NCBI GenBank assembly: GCA_038134285.1
Contig: JAYPUW010000009.1
Span: 17,370 to 81,369, forward strand
From: UBA3478 sp038134285
GTDB lineage: Bacteria; Bacteroidota; Bacteroidia; Flavobacteriales; Flavobacteriaceae
Direction: 5' to 3'
DNA length: 64,000 bases
The notes under the pieces: generated by a model
Seen by the model: the letters and a program-made list of their open reading frames with translations, nothing else
What the model was told of the DNA's origin: nothing
Databases searched by the model: none
Part shown: positions 1 to 8,248 of the stretch, piece by piece
How positions within the stretch are numbered: position 1 is the stretch's first letter
Layout of the letters: each line of letters begins with the position of its first letter
Translations under genes and position numbers: made by a program

Positions 1-653
1 TGCCCCAGGGCTTCAGCATCGTACTGATCTAAATCATAAGTCTCAATGATTCGGATCAATTTATCGGCATAGGCCTTATCTGTGGCGTATCCGGCAGAAC
101 GCAATCCATTGGCCCAGGCCTTATAATCGGTGGGGGCAAGGTCAAACAGCGTCGCATAACGGGGCCTTGAGGTTAAGAACTCCGAGTGATCGCGGTACGA
201 ATCCAACGGATTCTTGTATTTTCTAAAACATTCTCCTGCCGCATCATCATCGTGAGAGACGCTCTTTCCCTTCCAGGTATCGTGGCATTTTATGCCAAAG
301 TGGTTGTTCGATTCTTTTACTAGATTACTCTTGCCCGCATTGGTCTCTAAAATACCTTGGGCGAGCGTGATACTTGCCGGAACACCAAAGCGTTTCATTT
401 CTTTCATCGCAGGTTCGGCAAAGGTTTCGATGTATTGCTTTTCAGAGGCAAACTGCTTGTAATCTTTCTCAGACCACTTTTTTAATCCCATCCCTCCTAT
501 AAAATCTTGTGCGCGATCGCCCAAGGTCTCAGGCGTCTTATCTGCCGGCGTTGAGCGAGCTATGGCATACACTTGAAGATTCGGTGTGCAACTGCTAAAC
601 AGCGCAAGCACAGAAGCACACAACAAGCAGGTTACGAGGCTTTTTTGCTGCAT
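1..653 (-). CDS. Glucosaminidase-domain lipoprotein, 3' end outside the window
   Basis: The first 217 residues are present and the gene runs off the left edge. It begins with a lipoprotein signal ending in LFSSC (Cys22), so it should be anchored in the outer membrane or periplasm. Residues about 75-210 form a GH73/FlgJ-type glucosaminidase domain that cuts peptidoglycan glycan strands. The motif ITLAQGILETNAGKS carries the expected catalytic Glu103 and is followed by NNHFGIKC and AWANGLRSAGYATD. Family members often carry a LysM tail, which would lie outside the window. The ATG at 653 overlaps the 3' end of the upstream deaminase-like gene by 22 nt, which suggests cotranscription. Confidence 0.9.
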   Translation of the reverse strand, partial: MQQKSLVTCLLCASVLALFSSCTPNLQVYAIARSTPADKTPETLGDRAQDFIGGMGLKKWSEKDYKQFASEKQYIETFAEPAMKEMKRFGVPASITLAQGILETNAGKSNLVKESNNHFGIKCHDTWKGKSVSHDDDAAGECFRKYKNPLDSYRDHSEFLTSRPRYATLFDLAPTDYKAWANGLRSAGYATDKAYADKLIRIIETYDLDQYDAEALG

Positions 654-1603
654 GAAATCTGGATTAAAGGCGCATTCTTTTTTTCTAGACGAGAGTTCAT
701 TCCTTCAATTCCTTGAAGACCTCCCGTATGTATGGCCAAAATTACGCTTCCTTTCGGTATGGCGCCACGTTTGACCCCATCTAAAATGCCATACATCATC
801 TTTGCGGTGTAGACCGGATCAAACAAAACCTCGGTACGCTTTAACCACGAATTCATTTGCTCTACCAAACGCGGACTGATTTTGGCGTAGCCTCCAAAGG
901 TGTAATCGTGTACGATTTTAAAGTTGGTTTTCTTGGTGAAACGAGCCACTTCTTGATGCAGGCCCTCATGATCTAATGCGGCATAGCCCAACACCTTTTG
1001 ATGGGAAGCAGCGGCCTCGGCAATTCCGGCGAGTGTTGCACCTGTACCTACCGGGCAGCAAATAAAATCAGCCAATAAATCTTCTTCTTCAAGCATCTCT
1101 GCTACGCCTTTAACGGCGAGGGCATTGCTTCCGCCTTCAGGAATCATAAAGATCCCATCTTGGGCACAAAGTGCTCTTGCCTTTTTTTCGTCTCGAGTAA
1201 GCACACGATAGCGCTCACGATCGACAAAGATGAATTTCATGCCAAGCGCCTGGGCTTTGCTTAGGGTCGGATTCTCGTCTATGCGATTTTTCAGCTCCTC
1301 TCCACGGATGATTCCCGTAGACTTGAATCCGTGCTCTGCCGCTGCAGCAGCCGTAGCCAAGATGTGGTTTGAATAGGCACCCCCGAAGGTGAGCAGGGTA
1401 TGGGTCTTTTTTAATCGGGCCGCTTCTAAATTGTATTTAAGCTTTCTAAACTTGTTGCCCGAAATGAGCGGATGCAACTGGTCTTCGCGCTTCAGTATCA
1501 ATTGCACTCCATAGGATTGAAGGATCGGAAGCTGAAGTTTTTGATTGCGACTCGGTTGCATACCCTTCAAAGTTAAGGGATTGGACCTCTGGGCGCGAGT
1601 CAA
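632..1603 (-). CDS. PLP-dependent ACC deaminase / D-cysteine desulfhydrase family protein
   Basis: This 323-residue protein is a fold-type II PLP enzyme of the 1-aminocyclopropane-1-carboxylate deaminase/D-cysteine desulfhydrase family. SGNKFRKLKYNL contains the expected Schiff-base lysine, FGGAYSNH follows, and CCPVGTGATLAGI is a phosphate-binding Gly-rich loop. Flavobacterial members are probably D-cysteine desulfhydrases or act on related amino acids; the substrate cannot be read from sequence. A second in-frame Met at residue 15 is a possible start, because the first 14 residues are not typical of the family. It is divergent from the DUF5522 gene across 40 nt and overlaps the downstream glucosaminidase gene. 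Confidence 0.85.
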   Translation of the reverse strand: MTRAQRSNPLTLKGMQPSRNQKLQLPILQSYGVQLILKREDQLHPLISGNKFRKLKYNLEAARLKKTHTLLTFGGAYSNHILATAAAAAEHGFKSTGIIRGEELKNRIDENPTLSKAQALGMKFIFVDRERYRVLTRDEKKARALCAQDGIFMIPEGGSNALAVKGVAEMLEEEDLLADFICCPVGTGATLAGIAEAAASHQKVLGYAALDHEGLHQEVARFTKKTNFKIVHDYTFGGYAKISPRLVEQMNSWLKRTEVLFDPVYTAKMMYGILDGVKRGAIPKGSVILAIHTGGLQGIEGMNSRLEKKNAPLIQISCSKKAS

Positions 1604-1628
1604 AATTTAAGATTCACCGATCTGGCAG

Positions 1629-1636
1629 TATCTTTG
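1629..1636 (+). promoter_or_regulatory. Bacteroidetes -7 promoter element (TATCTTTG)
   Basis: TATCTTTG matches the Bacteroidetes -7 consensus TAnnTTTG exactly and ends 7 nt before the ATG of the DUF5522 gene. A transcript from here would have almost no leader. No clear TTG -33 element was seen at the usual distance. Confidence 0.5.
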
Positions 1637-1643
1637 TAGCGCC

Positions 1644-1799
1644 ATGAGAAAGAATATTCCGGTCGAAGAAGGAGACTACTATACCGAAAACGGCTATCGC
1701 GTTTTTACCAAACAATACCATCTTAAAAGAGGGTACTGCTGCCAGAGCGGATGCCGGCATTGCCCATATGGTTTTGACAAAAATCGTGGCCCATCTTAA
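1644..1799 (+). CDS. DUF5522 small Cys-rich protein
   Basis: A 51-residue protein. It contains the hallmark of the DUF5522 family: a short acidic N-terminus, YYTENGYRVFT, then YHLKRGYCCQSGCRHCPYGF. The four cysteines and a histidine in CCQSGCRHC look like a metal-binding knuckle. The family is small, cytosolic and of unknown function, and is common in Bacteroidetes. The start codon is the ATG just after a TAnnTTTG promoter element, so the mRNA is nearly leaderless. The gene is divergent from the PLP-enzyme gene and 77 nt upstream of the DUF4136 lipoprotein gene. Confidence 0.85.
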   Translation: MRKNIPVEEGDYYTENGYRVFTKQYHLKRGYCCQSGCRHCPYGFDKNRGPS

Positions 1800-1876
1800 C
1801 GCTTTTTAACACGCAATCAGCGACTTAGTTTGTAACTTTAGGTAAGGAATAACGCTATTCTTTACCCTTTACCGCT

Positions 1877-2437
1877 ATGAAAAAAAGAATCATTTTTGGC
1901 CTGATGGCCCTGCTACTTACCTCGGCCTGTACCAGTATTCGCGTATACACCGATTACGACACTGGAGTTAATTTTTCAACCTATAAGACCTTTGCCTTTT
2001 TCAAGCCAGGCATTGACAAGGCCGAAATCTCAGATCTTGACAAACGACGCATTTTGCGCTCTATTGAGGCTGTACTCACTGATAAAGGCTACCAAAAAAG
2101 TGAAGATGCCGACCTGCTCGTGACCATCGCTACCAAAGAAGAAGACGATGTAACCGTCACCACCCAAACCATCGGAGGTTGGGGTTGGGGTTGGGGATTC
2201 AACCCTTGGCTCATGGGTCCGGCGATGAACAACCAAAACGTCAATACCACGAATCGGGGTGAACTCATCATTGATCTCCTTGATGCCAATGGCGAAAAGC
2301 TCATTTGGCAAGGAAAAGGACGCGGGCTCGTAACCGACGTGCGCAATCCGCAGAAACGCCAAGGCGTAATCGATACCTATGTGAGTGGTATTCTCGCCAA
2401 GTTTCCGGAACTAGGGAGCTTAAGACCTGAGCAATAA
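1877..2437 (+). CDS. DUF4136 lipoprotein
   Basis: A 186-residue lipoprotein: a signal peptide with lipobox LTSAC (Cys18), followed by a DUF4136 domain (YTDYDTGVNFSTYKTFAFF near the start, then DLLVTIATKEEDD). The middle contains a GGWGWGWGF stretch encoded by a GGGGTT repeat. Family members are periplasmic or outer-membrane lipoproteins of unknown function. A near-consensus -7 element, TAACTTTA (1833-1840), lies 36 nt upstream. The gene is convergent with alaS, with 7 nt between the two stops. Confidence 0.85.
   Translation: MKKRIIFGLMALLLTSACTSIRVYTDYDTGVNFSTYKTFAFFKPGIDKAEISDLDKRRILRSIEAVLTDKGYQKSEDADLLVTIATKEEDDVTVTTQTIGGWGWGWGFNPWLMGPAMNNQNVNTTNRGELIIDLLDANGEKLIWQGKGRGLVTDVRNPQKRQGVIDTYVSGILAKFPELGSLRPEQ
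2177..2196 (+). repeat. GGGGTT repeat with G-quadruplex potential
   Basis: Four G-tracts separated by TT (GG-TT-GGGG-TT-GGGG-TT-GGGG) lie inside the DUF4136 gene on the coding strand. They encode alternating Gly and Trp. The sequence resembles ciliate telomere repeats and fits a two-tetrad or larger G-quadruplex. Confidence 0.6.
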
Positions 2438-2444
2438 AAAAGAT

Positions 2445-5063
2445 TTAGAGCAAGTTCTTGGCGGCCTCAAGGGCAGCTGAAACGCCATCGGGAAGTTTAC
2501 CCCCAGCGGTGGCAAAAAAGGTTTGTCCGCCTCCTCCACCTTGGATGTGCTTGCCTAGTTCACGCACCATGGCAGAGGCATCGTAGTTGCGCTCTGCGGC
2601 GAGTGTTTTATCGATGTAAATCGACAATAGCGCTTTGCCCCCAGCCTTTGAACCAAGTACCAAGAAAGCATTATTGGTCTGAGCCCCTAATTCGAACGAA
2701 AGAGTTTTCATCTGATTGGCGTCAAGCGGGGTCTCAACCGCAGCAAACTGCACGCCATTGATTTCTTGAAGGCTATTGGCCAACTCAACCTTGAACTGTG
2801 CTAATTTTTCGGCCTTCAAGGCTTCTAGCTCTTCGCGTAAGGATTCGTTTTCGCTCACTAAATCGGCAACACCCTTCACCAAATCTTGCACCTTCGGCAT
2901 AACCTGAGTGATCGTCTCGAGTTGCTCTTCGACCTTTTTGAAATAAGCCCGAACCTCATGACCCGTGATCGCCTCAATGCGACGGATGCCCGAGGCCACA
3001 GCTCCTTCACTCTTAATCTTGAAATGCCAAATCTCGGCCGTATTGTTCACATGGGTTCCTCCACACAATTCAATTGACGCACCAAAGCGAATGGTGCGGA
3101 CGCTATCGCCGTACTTTTCTCCAAAAAGTGCCATGGCCCCTTCAGCCATCGCCTCTTCCATAGGCACGGCACGACGCTCTTGAAGGGGGAGCGCGGCTTC
3201 GATACGCTGGTTGACCAGCGCCTCAACTTGCGCGAGTTCTTCAGCAGAAACCTTTGCGAAGTGAGAGAAGTCGAAGCGCAAGGCATCGGGTCTAACAGAT
3301 GAGCCGCGCTGCTCTACATGAGTTCCCAGCACTTCTCTGAGGGCCTGGTGAAGCAAGTGAGTGGCGGTGTGATTCGAGGTGGTCTCGGCTCGCTTTTCGG
3401 CGTTGACCTTTGCCGTAAAAGAGGCCTTTAGGTTTTTAGGGAGCTGCTCACTGGTGTGCACGATCTCGTTATTTTCCCGCTTCGTAGTGTTGATCGCAAT
3501 GCGCTGCGTTTCTCCGTCTGCGGTGTATTCGAGTAGGCCGCTGTCTCCGATTTGTCCTCCACCTTCTGGATAGAACGGTGTTTTAGAAAGGACTAATTGA
3601 TAGGCGGTCTTGTCTTTTTGAGTAATCTCACGGTATTTGAGCAGTTGTACCCCCTCACAGTCGAGCTCGTCGTATCCAACGAAACCTTCGTTGGTGGCGT
3701 CGCTAACGCTGATCCAATCGCTTTTATCGGTAGCGGCATCGGCCTTTGAGCGCTGCTTTTGCACGGCTAAGGCGGCTTCAAATCCTTTCTGATCGTAGGT
3801 GTATCCACGCTCGCTTAGAATAAGGGCAGTAAGATCGATTGGGAATCCGAAGGTGTCGTACAGCTCGAAGGCTTTGTCTCCTGAAATGGTTTTTTCTTTG
3901 GTCTCTGAGATCACCTTATCGAGTAGCTTGAGTCCCTGTTCTAGGGTAGCCAAGAACGACTGCTCTTCTTCGCGAATGACCTGAGTGATGATTTGCTGCT
4001 GCGCTTTGAGTTCTCCAAAAGCCTCTCCCATTTGAACCACCAAGGTCTCGACTAATTGGTGTACGAAGGGTTCAGATTGCTTTAAGAAGGTGAATCCGTA
4101 GCGAATGGCGCGACGCAAAATGCGTCTAATGACATATCCTGCCCCGTTATTACTCGGTAACTGTCCGTCGGCAATGGCAAAAGCCACGGCACGTACGTGA
4201 TCGACTACCACGCGAATGGCGATATCGGTTTCTGTGCTCTTTCCGTACGCCATGCCGCTCATCGACGAGAGTTTCTCAATCAATCCTGAGAAGACATCGG
4301 TATCGTAGTTTGAGGTTTTTCCTTGAAGCGCCATGCAAAGACGTTCGAATCCCATTCCGGTATCGACGTGCATTTCAGGCAGCGTTTCGAGCGACCCATC
4401 TGCCTTGCGGTTGTATTGCATGAACACCAGGTTCCAGATCTCAACCACCTGAGGATGGTCGTTGTTAACCAAATCTGACCCTGGGATGGCTTTGCGCTCA
4501 GCATCCGAACGCAAGTCAATATGTATCTCAGAGCATGGGCCGCATGGGCCTTGATCGCCCATCTCCCAGAAATTGTCTTTTTTGTTTCCCTTCAGAATGC
4601 GCTCTTTGGCGATGAGCGCCGACCAAAATTCAAAGGCTTCTTTATCGAGCTCTAGGCCATCCTCAGCGCTTCCTTCAAAAATGGTGACATACAAACGTTC
4701 TTTGTTGAGCTTGTACACCTCGGTGAGTAGTTCCCAGGCCCAAGCGATCGCCTCTTTTTTGAAATAATCCCCAAAACTCCAGTTTCCGAGCATCTCAAAC
4801 AAGGTGTGGTGGTAAGTGTCTTTTCCGACTTCTTCAAGATCATTGTGCTTTCCACTAACACGCAAACACTTCTGTGTATCTGCCACGCGACGGGTCTGAG
4901 GGGTAGAATTGCCCAAGAAGTACTCTTTGAACTGATTCATACCCGCATTGGTAAACAAAAGTGTAGGGTCGTTTTTCATAACCAGCGGCGCCGAGGCAAC
5001 GATCTGATGCTGTTTTGATTCGAAGAATTCTAAGAAGGTGGCCCGTATGCGGTTAGCGTTCAT
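2445..5063 (-). CDS. alaS: Alanine--tRNA ligase
   Basis: An 872-residue class II alanyl-tRNA synthetase. The N-terminal catalytic domain begins MNANRIRATFLEFFESK; the editing domain has the zinc motif HTATHLLH and the later CGGTHV. The C-terminal coiled coil (about 720-760) and the DHHA1 domain (ending in HIQGGGGGQTFFATAGGK) are intact. The frame stays open for 42 more codons upstream, but the ATG at 5063 matches the family N-terminus and lies downstream of a TATTTTTG promoter element. It is divergent from the M23 peptidase gene, an arrangement I associate with flavobacterial genomes. Confidence 0.97.
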   Translation of the reverse strand: MNANRIRATFLEFFESKQHQIVASAPLVMKNDPTLLFTNAGMNQFKEYFLGNSTPQTRRVADTQKCLRVSGKHNDLEEVGKDTYHHTLFEMLGNWSFGDYFKKEAIAWAWELLTEVYKLNKERLYVTIFEGSAEDGLELDKEAFEFWSALIAKERILKGNKKDNFWEMGDQGPCGPCSEIHIDLRSDAERKAIPGSDLVNNDHPQVVEIWNLVFMQYNRKADGSLETLPEMHVDTGMGFERLCMALQGKTSNYDTDVFSGLIEKLSSMSGMAYGKSTETDIAIRVVVDHVRAVAFAIADGQLPSNNGAGYVIRRILRRAIRYGFTFLKQSEPFVHQLVETLVVQMGEAFGELKAQQQIITQVIREEEQSFLATLEQGLKLLDKVISETKEKTISGDKAFELYDTFGFPIDLTALILSERGYTYDQKGFEAALAVQKQRSKADAATDKSDWISVSDATNEGFVGYDELDCEGVQLLKYREITQKDKTAYQLVLSKTPFYPEGGGQIGDSGLLEYTADGETQRIAINTTKRENNEIVHTSEQLPKNLKASFTAKVNAEKRAETTSNHTATHLLHQALREVLGTHVEQRGSSVRPDALRFDFSHFAKVSAEELAQVEALVNQRIEAALPLQERRAVPMEEAMAEGAMALFGEKYGDSVRTIRFGASIELCGGTHVNNTAEIWHFKIKSEGAVASGIRRIEAITGHEVRAYFKKVEEQLETITQVMPKVQDLVKGVADLVSENESLREELEALKAEKLAQFKVELANSLQEINGVQFAAVETPLDANQMKTLSFELGAQTNNAFLVLGSKAGGKALLSIYIDKTLAAERNYDASAMVRELGKHIQGGGGGQTFFATAGGKLPDGVSAALEAAKNLL

Positions 5064-5073
5064 GGCAATAACG

Positions 5074-5081
5074 TATCTTTG
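5074..5081 (+). promoter_or_regulatory. -7 promoter element (TATCTTTG) for the M23-LemA-TPM operon
   Basis: An exact TAnnTTTG match 29 nt upstream of the TTG start of the M23 peptidase gene. It lies inside the expected leader of the opposite alaS transcript. Confidence 0.5.
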
Positions 5082-5095
5082 AGAAGATTTTGGCC

Positions 5096-5103
5096 CAAAA
5101 ATA
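5096..5103 (-). promoter_or_regulatory. -7 promoter element (TATTTTTG) for alaS
   Basis: Read on the minus strand this is TATTTTTG, an exact TAnnTTTG match 32 nt upstream of the alaS ATG. It faces the plus-strand element at 5074-5081, so the two start sites should lie within a few bases of each other. Confidence 0.5.
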
Positions 5104-5110
5104 GTGCAAT

Positions 5111-6100
5111 TTGGAAGACAAGCAGCGCAAGCAAAAGTATTACTACGATCCTGAGACGCTCTCTTACCGAAAGGTGACCAAAAAGCCATTCAAAAAACTC
5201 GTGCAGTTCTTTTTGTTTTTTTTGGCATCCGCTACGGCCGGAATGTTCTTCTTCTTCTTTTTGAATCAGGCAGGTGTAGTGCGCAACACCAACGAAATTG
5301 TGCTGCAGCGCGAGCTTGAAAATTACAAGCGCGATTACCGCGATTTTCAGAACCGCTTAGACCGCACGGTTGAAGCCCTTGAAAATTTGCGCCAACGCGA
5401 CAATGAGGTCTACCGTTTGTACTTCGAGATGGATCCAATTGCTGAAGAGCAGTACTACGCCGGATTCGGAGGAGTCAACCGCTACAAGAAATACGAAGGG
5501 TTTAGCAACTCAGAACTGGTCAAGGAGGTCGCCAAGAACCTCGATGTGATCGAAAAGGCCTTGGTGAACCAATCACGTTCACTCGATGACATCGCTGAAA
5601 TGCTTCCGAAACGCAAAGAATACCTAGAGGCCATCCCGACCATTCAGCCGGTTATGAACGAAAACTTAAGACGTATAGCCTCGGGCTACGGCTGGCGCAG
5701 CGACCCCTTTACCAAGGTGAGCAAGTATCACTACGGAATGGATTTTTCAGCCCCTGTGGGTACCCCCATTTTCGCCACCGGAAACGGCATTGTGACACGA
5801 GCCGATCAGCGTGCTTCTGGACTCGGTAAGCACATTCGCATCGATCACGGATTTGGTTATGTAACCCTCTACGGACACCTTTCTAAATACAACGTACGCA
5901 AGGGCCAAAAGGTCAAGCGCGGAGACATCATTGGTTATGTCGGAAACACGGGGCGCTCTCTAGGGTCGCACCTGCATTACGAAGTGTTTAAAAACGGTAA
6001 ACAAGTCAATCCGATCGACTTCTATGCGGGTACACTATCGGCTGAAGACTACGAAATCTTGCAGCAGCGCGCAGAATTGTACAACCAATCGCTTGATTAA
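5111..6100 (+). CDS. M23 family metallopeptidase, membrane anchored
   Basis: A 329-residue peptidoglycan endopeptidase. It has a cytosolic N-terminus, one transmembrane segment (about 31-53), a coiled-coil stretch (about 60-100) and a C-terminal M23 LytM domain. The zinc ligands are visible: H207 and D211 in HYGMD, H289 in HLHYE, plus H256 (GHLS) and H287. The start must be the TTG at 5111: an in-frame TAG lies 9 nt upstream, and the next ATG would delete the membrane anchor. It is the first gene of an operon with MerR, LemA and TPM genes; its stop overlaps the next ATG by one base (TAATG). Confidence 0.92.
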   Translation: MEDKQRKQKYYYDPETLSYRKVTKKPFKKLVQFFLFFLASATAGMFFFFFLNQAGVVRNTNEIVLQRELENYKRDYRDFQNRLDRTVEALENLRQRDNEVYRLYFEMDPIAEEQYYAGFGGVNRYKKYEGFSNSELVKEVAKNLDVIEKALVNQSRSLDDIAEMLPKRKEYLEAIPTIQPVMNENLRRIASGYGWRSDPFTKVSKYHYGMDFSAPVGTPIFATGNGIVTRADQRASGLGKHIRIDHGFGYVTLYGHLSKYNVRKGQKVKRGDIIGYVGNTGRSLGSHLHYEVFKNGKQVNPIDFYAGTLSAEDYEILQQRAELYNQSLD

Positions 6101-6444
6101 TGCAACTCAACCTACCTGAAAAACGCTACTACAAAATTGGCGAGGTGGCCGATGCCTTTGGGGTAAACGCCTCACTGATCCGTTTTTGGGAAAAAGAGTT
6201 CAACAGCATTAAACCCAAGAAAAACGCAAAAGGAGACCGCCGTTTTACTCCAGAAGACGTGCAGCAACTTAAGCGCATCTACGAGCTTGTAAAAGAACGC
6301 GGATTTACCCTTGAAGGGGCCAAGACAGAATTGTCAAAATCACGAAATTTGTATCATACCAATGAGCATATAGTCTCACGGTTAGAGCAATTAAAAACAA
6401 AACTCATCGATCTTAAAAACAACCTTAATCGCAACGCGCAATGA
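6100..6444 (+). CDS. MerR family transcriptional regulator
   Basis: A 114-residue protein with an N-terminal winged helix-turn-helix of MerR type (YYKIGEVADAFGVNASLIRFWEKEF, then RRFTPEDV), followed by a short helical dimerisation segment. No C-terminal ligand-binding domain or metal-binding Cys is present, so the inducer is unknown. It is translationally coupled on both sides: a one-base overlap with the M23 gene and an ATGA overlap with lemA. The position suggests control of its own cell-envelope operon, but no operator could be identified. Confidence 0.9.
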   Translation: MQLNLPEKRYYKIGEVADAFGVNASLIRFWEKEFNSIKPKKNAKGDRRFTPEDVQQLKRIYELVKERGFTLEGAKTELSKSRNLYHTNEHIVSRLEQLKTKLIDLKNNLNRNAQ

Positions 6445-7037
6445 AAAAAACCTATATCGTACTTGCCATCTTTTTTGTCGGACTTCTCTCTATTGTAGGG
6501 TGGTTCGTAGGCACCAATAACCGCTTTGTAGAAATGAAGGGGAATGCGACCAAGCAATGGGCGAATGTTGAGAGCTCGTATCAGCGTCGTTCAGACCTCA
6601 TCGGTAACCTAGTGAATACCGTCAAAGGGGCTGCCGATTTCGAACGCAATACCCTCACTGAAGTGGTTGAGGCACGGGCAAAAGCAACCAGTACTACTAT
6701 TGACGCTTCTCAGTTAGACCCCGCTCAATTGCAGGCCTTTCAGGCCGCTCAAGGACAGCTCTCTTCTGCACTATCGCGACTTCTGGTTACCGTTGAACGC
6801 TACCCTGAACTCAAGGCCAATCAAAACTTTTTAGAACTGCAATCGCAGTTAGAAGGTACCGAGAACCGCATCAATGTCGAGCGCAATCGCTACAACAATC
6901 TTGCAGGAGATTACAACATCGCTATCAAAAAGATTCCGGCAAGCATCGTGGCCAACTTCGGAGGTTTTTCTGAAATCGCTCTCTTTCAAGCTGAATCCGG
7001 AGCCGAGGCGGCACCAGAAGTAAATTTTAACTTCTAA
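6441..7037 (+). CDS. lemA: LemA family protein
   Basis: A 198-residue membrane protein with one N-terminal transmembrane helix (about 3-24) and a long alpha-helical periplasmic or outer-face domain. The family signature WANVESSYQRRSDLIGNLVNTVKG is present, then NFLELQSQLEGTENRI. LemA proteins are of uncertain function and are often coded with TPM-domain proteins, as here. The ATG overlaps the merR stop (ATGA) and the stop is directly followed by the next ATG, so the genes form one transcription unit. Confidence 0.93.
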   Translation: MKKTYIVLAIFFVGLLSIVGWFVGTNNRFVEMKGNATKQWANVESSYQRRSDLIGNLVNTVKGAADFERNTLTEVVEARAKATSTTIDASQLDPAQLQAFQAAQGQLSSALSRLLVTVERYPELKANQNFLELQSQLEGTENRINVERNRYNNLAGDYNIAIKKIPASIVANFGGFSEIALFQAESGAEAAPEVNFNF

Positions 7038-7475
7038 ATGGCGGCTCAACCGTTTTTTACCAAAGAACAAGAAGAGACCATCATTGGTGCCATCAAGGCT
7101 GCCGAGAAGAGCACCTCAGGTGAAATCAGAGTTCACATTGAACCGAGCACCAAGGGAAAAGAGTCCCTAGATCGTGCCGTCGAAGTATTTCAGGAGCTCG
7201 AAATGCATCAAACTGAAGCGCGCAATGGAGTGCTTTTTTACCTTGCTTATGACGATCATCGCTTTAGCATTTTCGGAGATCAAAGAATCAACGAAATGGT
7301 TAAAGAAGGTTTTTGGGACAGCACGAGAGACCTTATCCAGACTGCCTTTCAAAAAGGTGAATTTGCACAAGGATTAGCCGAGGGCATCAAAGAAGCAGGT
7401 CGTGTACTCAAAGCATACTTCCCTTATCAAGAAGAAGACCAGAACGAACTTGATGACAGTATTTCAAAAGGCTAA
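7038..7475 (+). CDS. TPM domain-containing protein without signal peptide
   Basis: A 145-residue TPM-fold (TLP18.3/Psb32/MOLO-1) protein: EEQEETIIGAIKAAEKSTSGEIRVHIE starts the domain, and GVLFYLAYDDHRFSIFGD is the core strand. It has no signal peptide or membrane segment, unlike its downstream paralogue, so it probably stays cytosolic. The TPM fold is implicated in protein quality control or membrane-complex assembly in other systems; the role here is unknown. It starts directly after the lemA stop and overlaps the next gene by 23 nt. Confidence 0.88.
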   Translation: MAAQPFFTKEQEETIIGAIKAAEKSTSGEIRVHIEPSTKGKESLDRAVEVFQELEMHQTEARNGVLFYLAYDDHRFSIFGDQRINEMVKEGFWDSTRDLIQTAFQKGEFAQGLAEGIKEAGRVLKAYFPYQEEDQNELDDSISKG

Positions 7476-8247
7476 AACAACCGTTACTACGCTAGTACTG
7501 CTATTCCTATCTGCAGTGGCATTCGGGCAATTCGAGATTCCGCCTGTACCCTCGAAGCAAACTGTGGTATACGACTATGCTCAAGTACTCGATCGCCAAC
7601 AGCGCAGTGCTCTAGAGCAGAAGTTGGTTCGCTATGCCGATTCGACCTCTACGCAGATCGTCTTCATTAGCATCTCTTCTACCGAAGGCGAAGACATTCA
7701 ATACTTGGGTGCAAACTGGCTCTCAAAATGGGGTATCGGACAAGCCGGTAAAGACAACGGAATTTTGATCTTGTTGGCGCGAGACGACAGACGCATCGGA
7801 ATCAACACAGGCTACGGAGTTGAAGACCGGCTGACCGACGCGCTATCCAAACGCATCATCGAAAACCTCATCTTACCGAGCTTCAAGCAGGGGGATTATT
7901 ACGGTGGACTCTCGATTGGTGCTGACGCCATCTTTCAGCTACTTCAAGGGGCATTTACCGAAGAGCGCAGCCTGAATCGCTCTTCAAAATCAGATCGTGT
8001 AGGCTCACTGCTTTTTGTGATCATCGTAATCGTGCTCATCATTGCCTTCATCTCTAGAGGCGGAGGCGGCGACTCTGGAGGCGGCATACATCGCGGGCCA
8101 GATCTACTTGACGTGCTCATCTTGAGCTCGATGGGACGACGTAGAGGAGGCTCTTTTGGTTCTGGTGGAGGCTTCGGAGGCGGTGGTTTCAGCGGTGGTT
8201 TTGGTGGGGGCTTTGGCGGAGGCGGAGGCGCATCCGGAGGCTGGTAG
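7453..8247 (+). CDS. TPM domain protein with Gly-rich C-terminal tail (YgcG-like)
   Basis: A 264-residue exported protein: signal peptide (about 1-25, ending AFGQ), TPM domain (about 35-175, with VVYDYAQVLD and GINTGYGVEDRLTD), one transmembrane helix (about 188-206), and a tail made almost only of Gly, Ser and Phe. The ATG at 7453 was chosen because it gives a proper signal peptide; the frame is open further upstream inside the preceding gene. The Gly-rich tail is typical of the family. It is last in the operon and its stop lies one base from the convergent der stop. Confidence 0.9.
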   Translation: MTVFQKAKTTVTTLVLLFLSAVAFGQFEIPPVPSKQTVVYDYAQVLDRQQRSALEQKLVRYADSTSTQIVFISISSTEGEDIQYLGANWLSKWGIGQAGKDNGILILLARDDRRIGINTGYGVEDRLTDALSKRIIENLILPSFKQGDYYGGLSIGADAIFQLLQGAFTEERSLNRSSKSDRVGSLLFVIIVIVLIIAFISRGGGGDSGGGIHRGPDLLDVLILSSMGRRRGGSFGSGGGFGGGGFSGGFGGGFGGGGGASGGW

Positions 8248-8248
8248 C

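Noticed and set aside
2030..2362. Antisense reading frames of up to 110 codons opposite the DUF4136 gene
   Set aside because: They lack family features and signal peptides and are explained by the coding bias of the real gene.
5064..5189. Forty-two-residue N-terminal extension of AlaS
   Set aside because: The extension has no family support, overlaps the divergent M23 gene and lies upstream of the likely promoter; the family start is at 5063.
8154..8245. Dense GGN repeats as a tandem array or CRISPR-like element
   Set aside because: They are imperfect codon-level repeats encoding the Gly-rich tail of a TPM protein; no spacers or regular unit.
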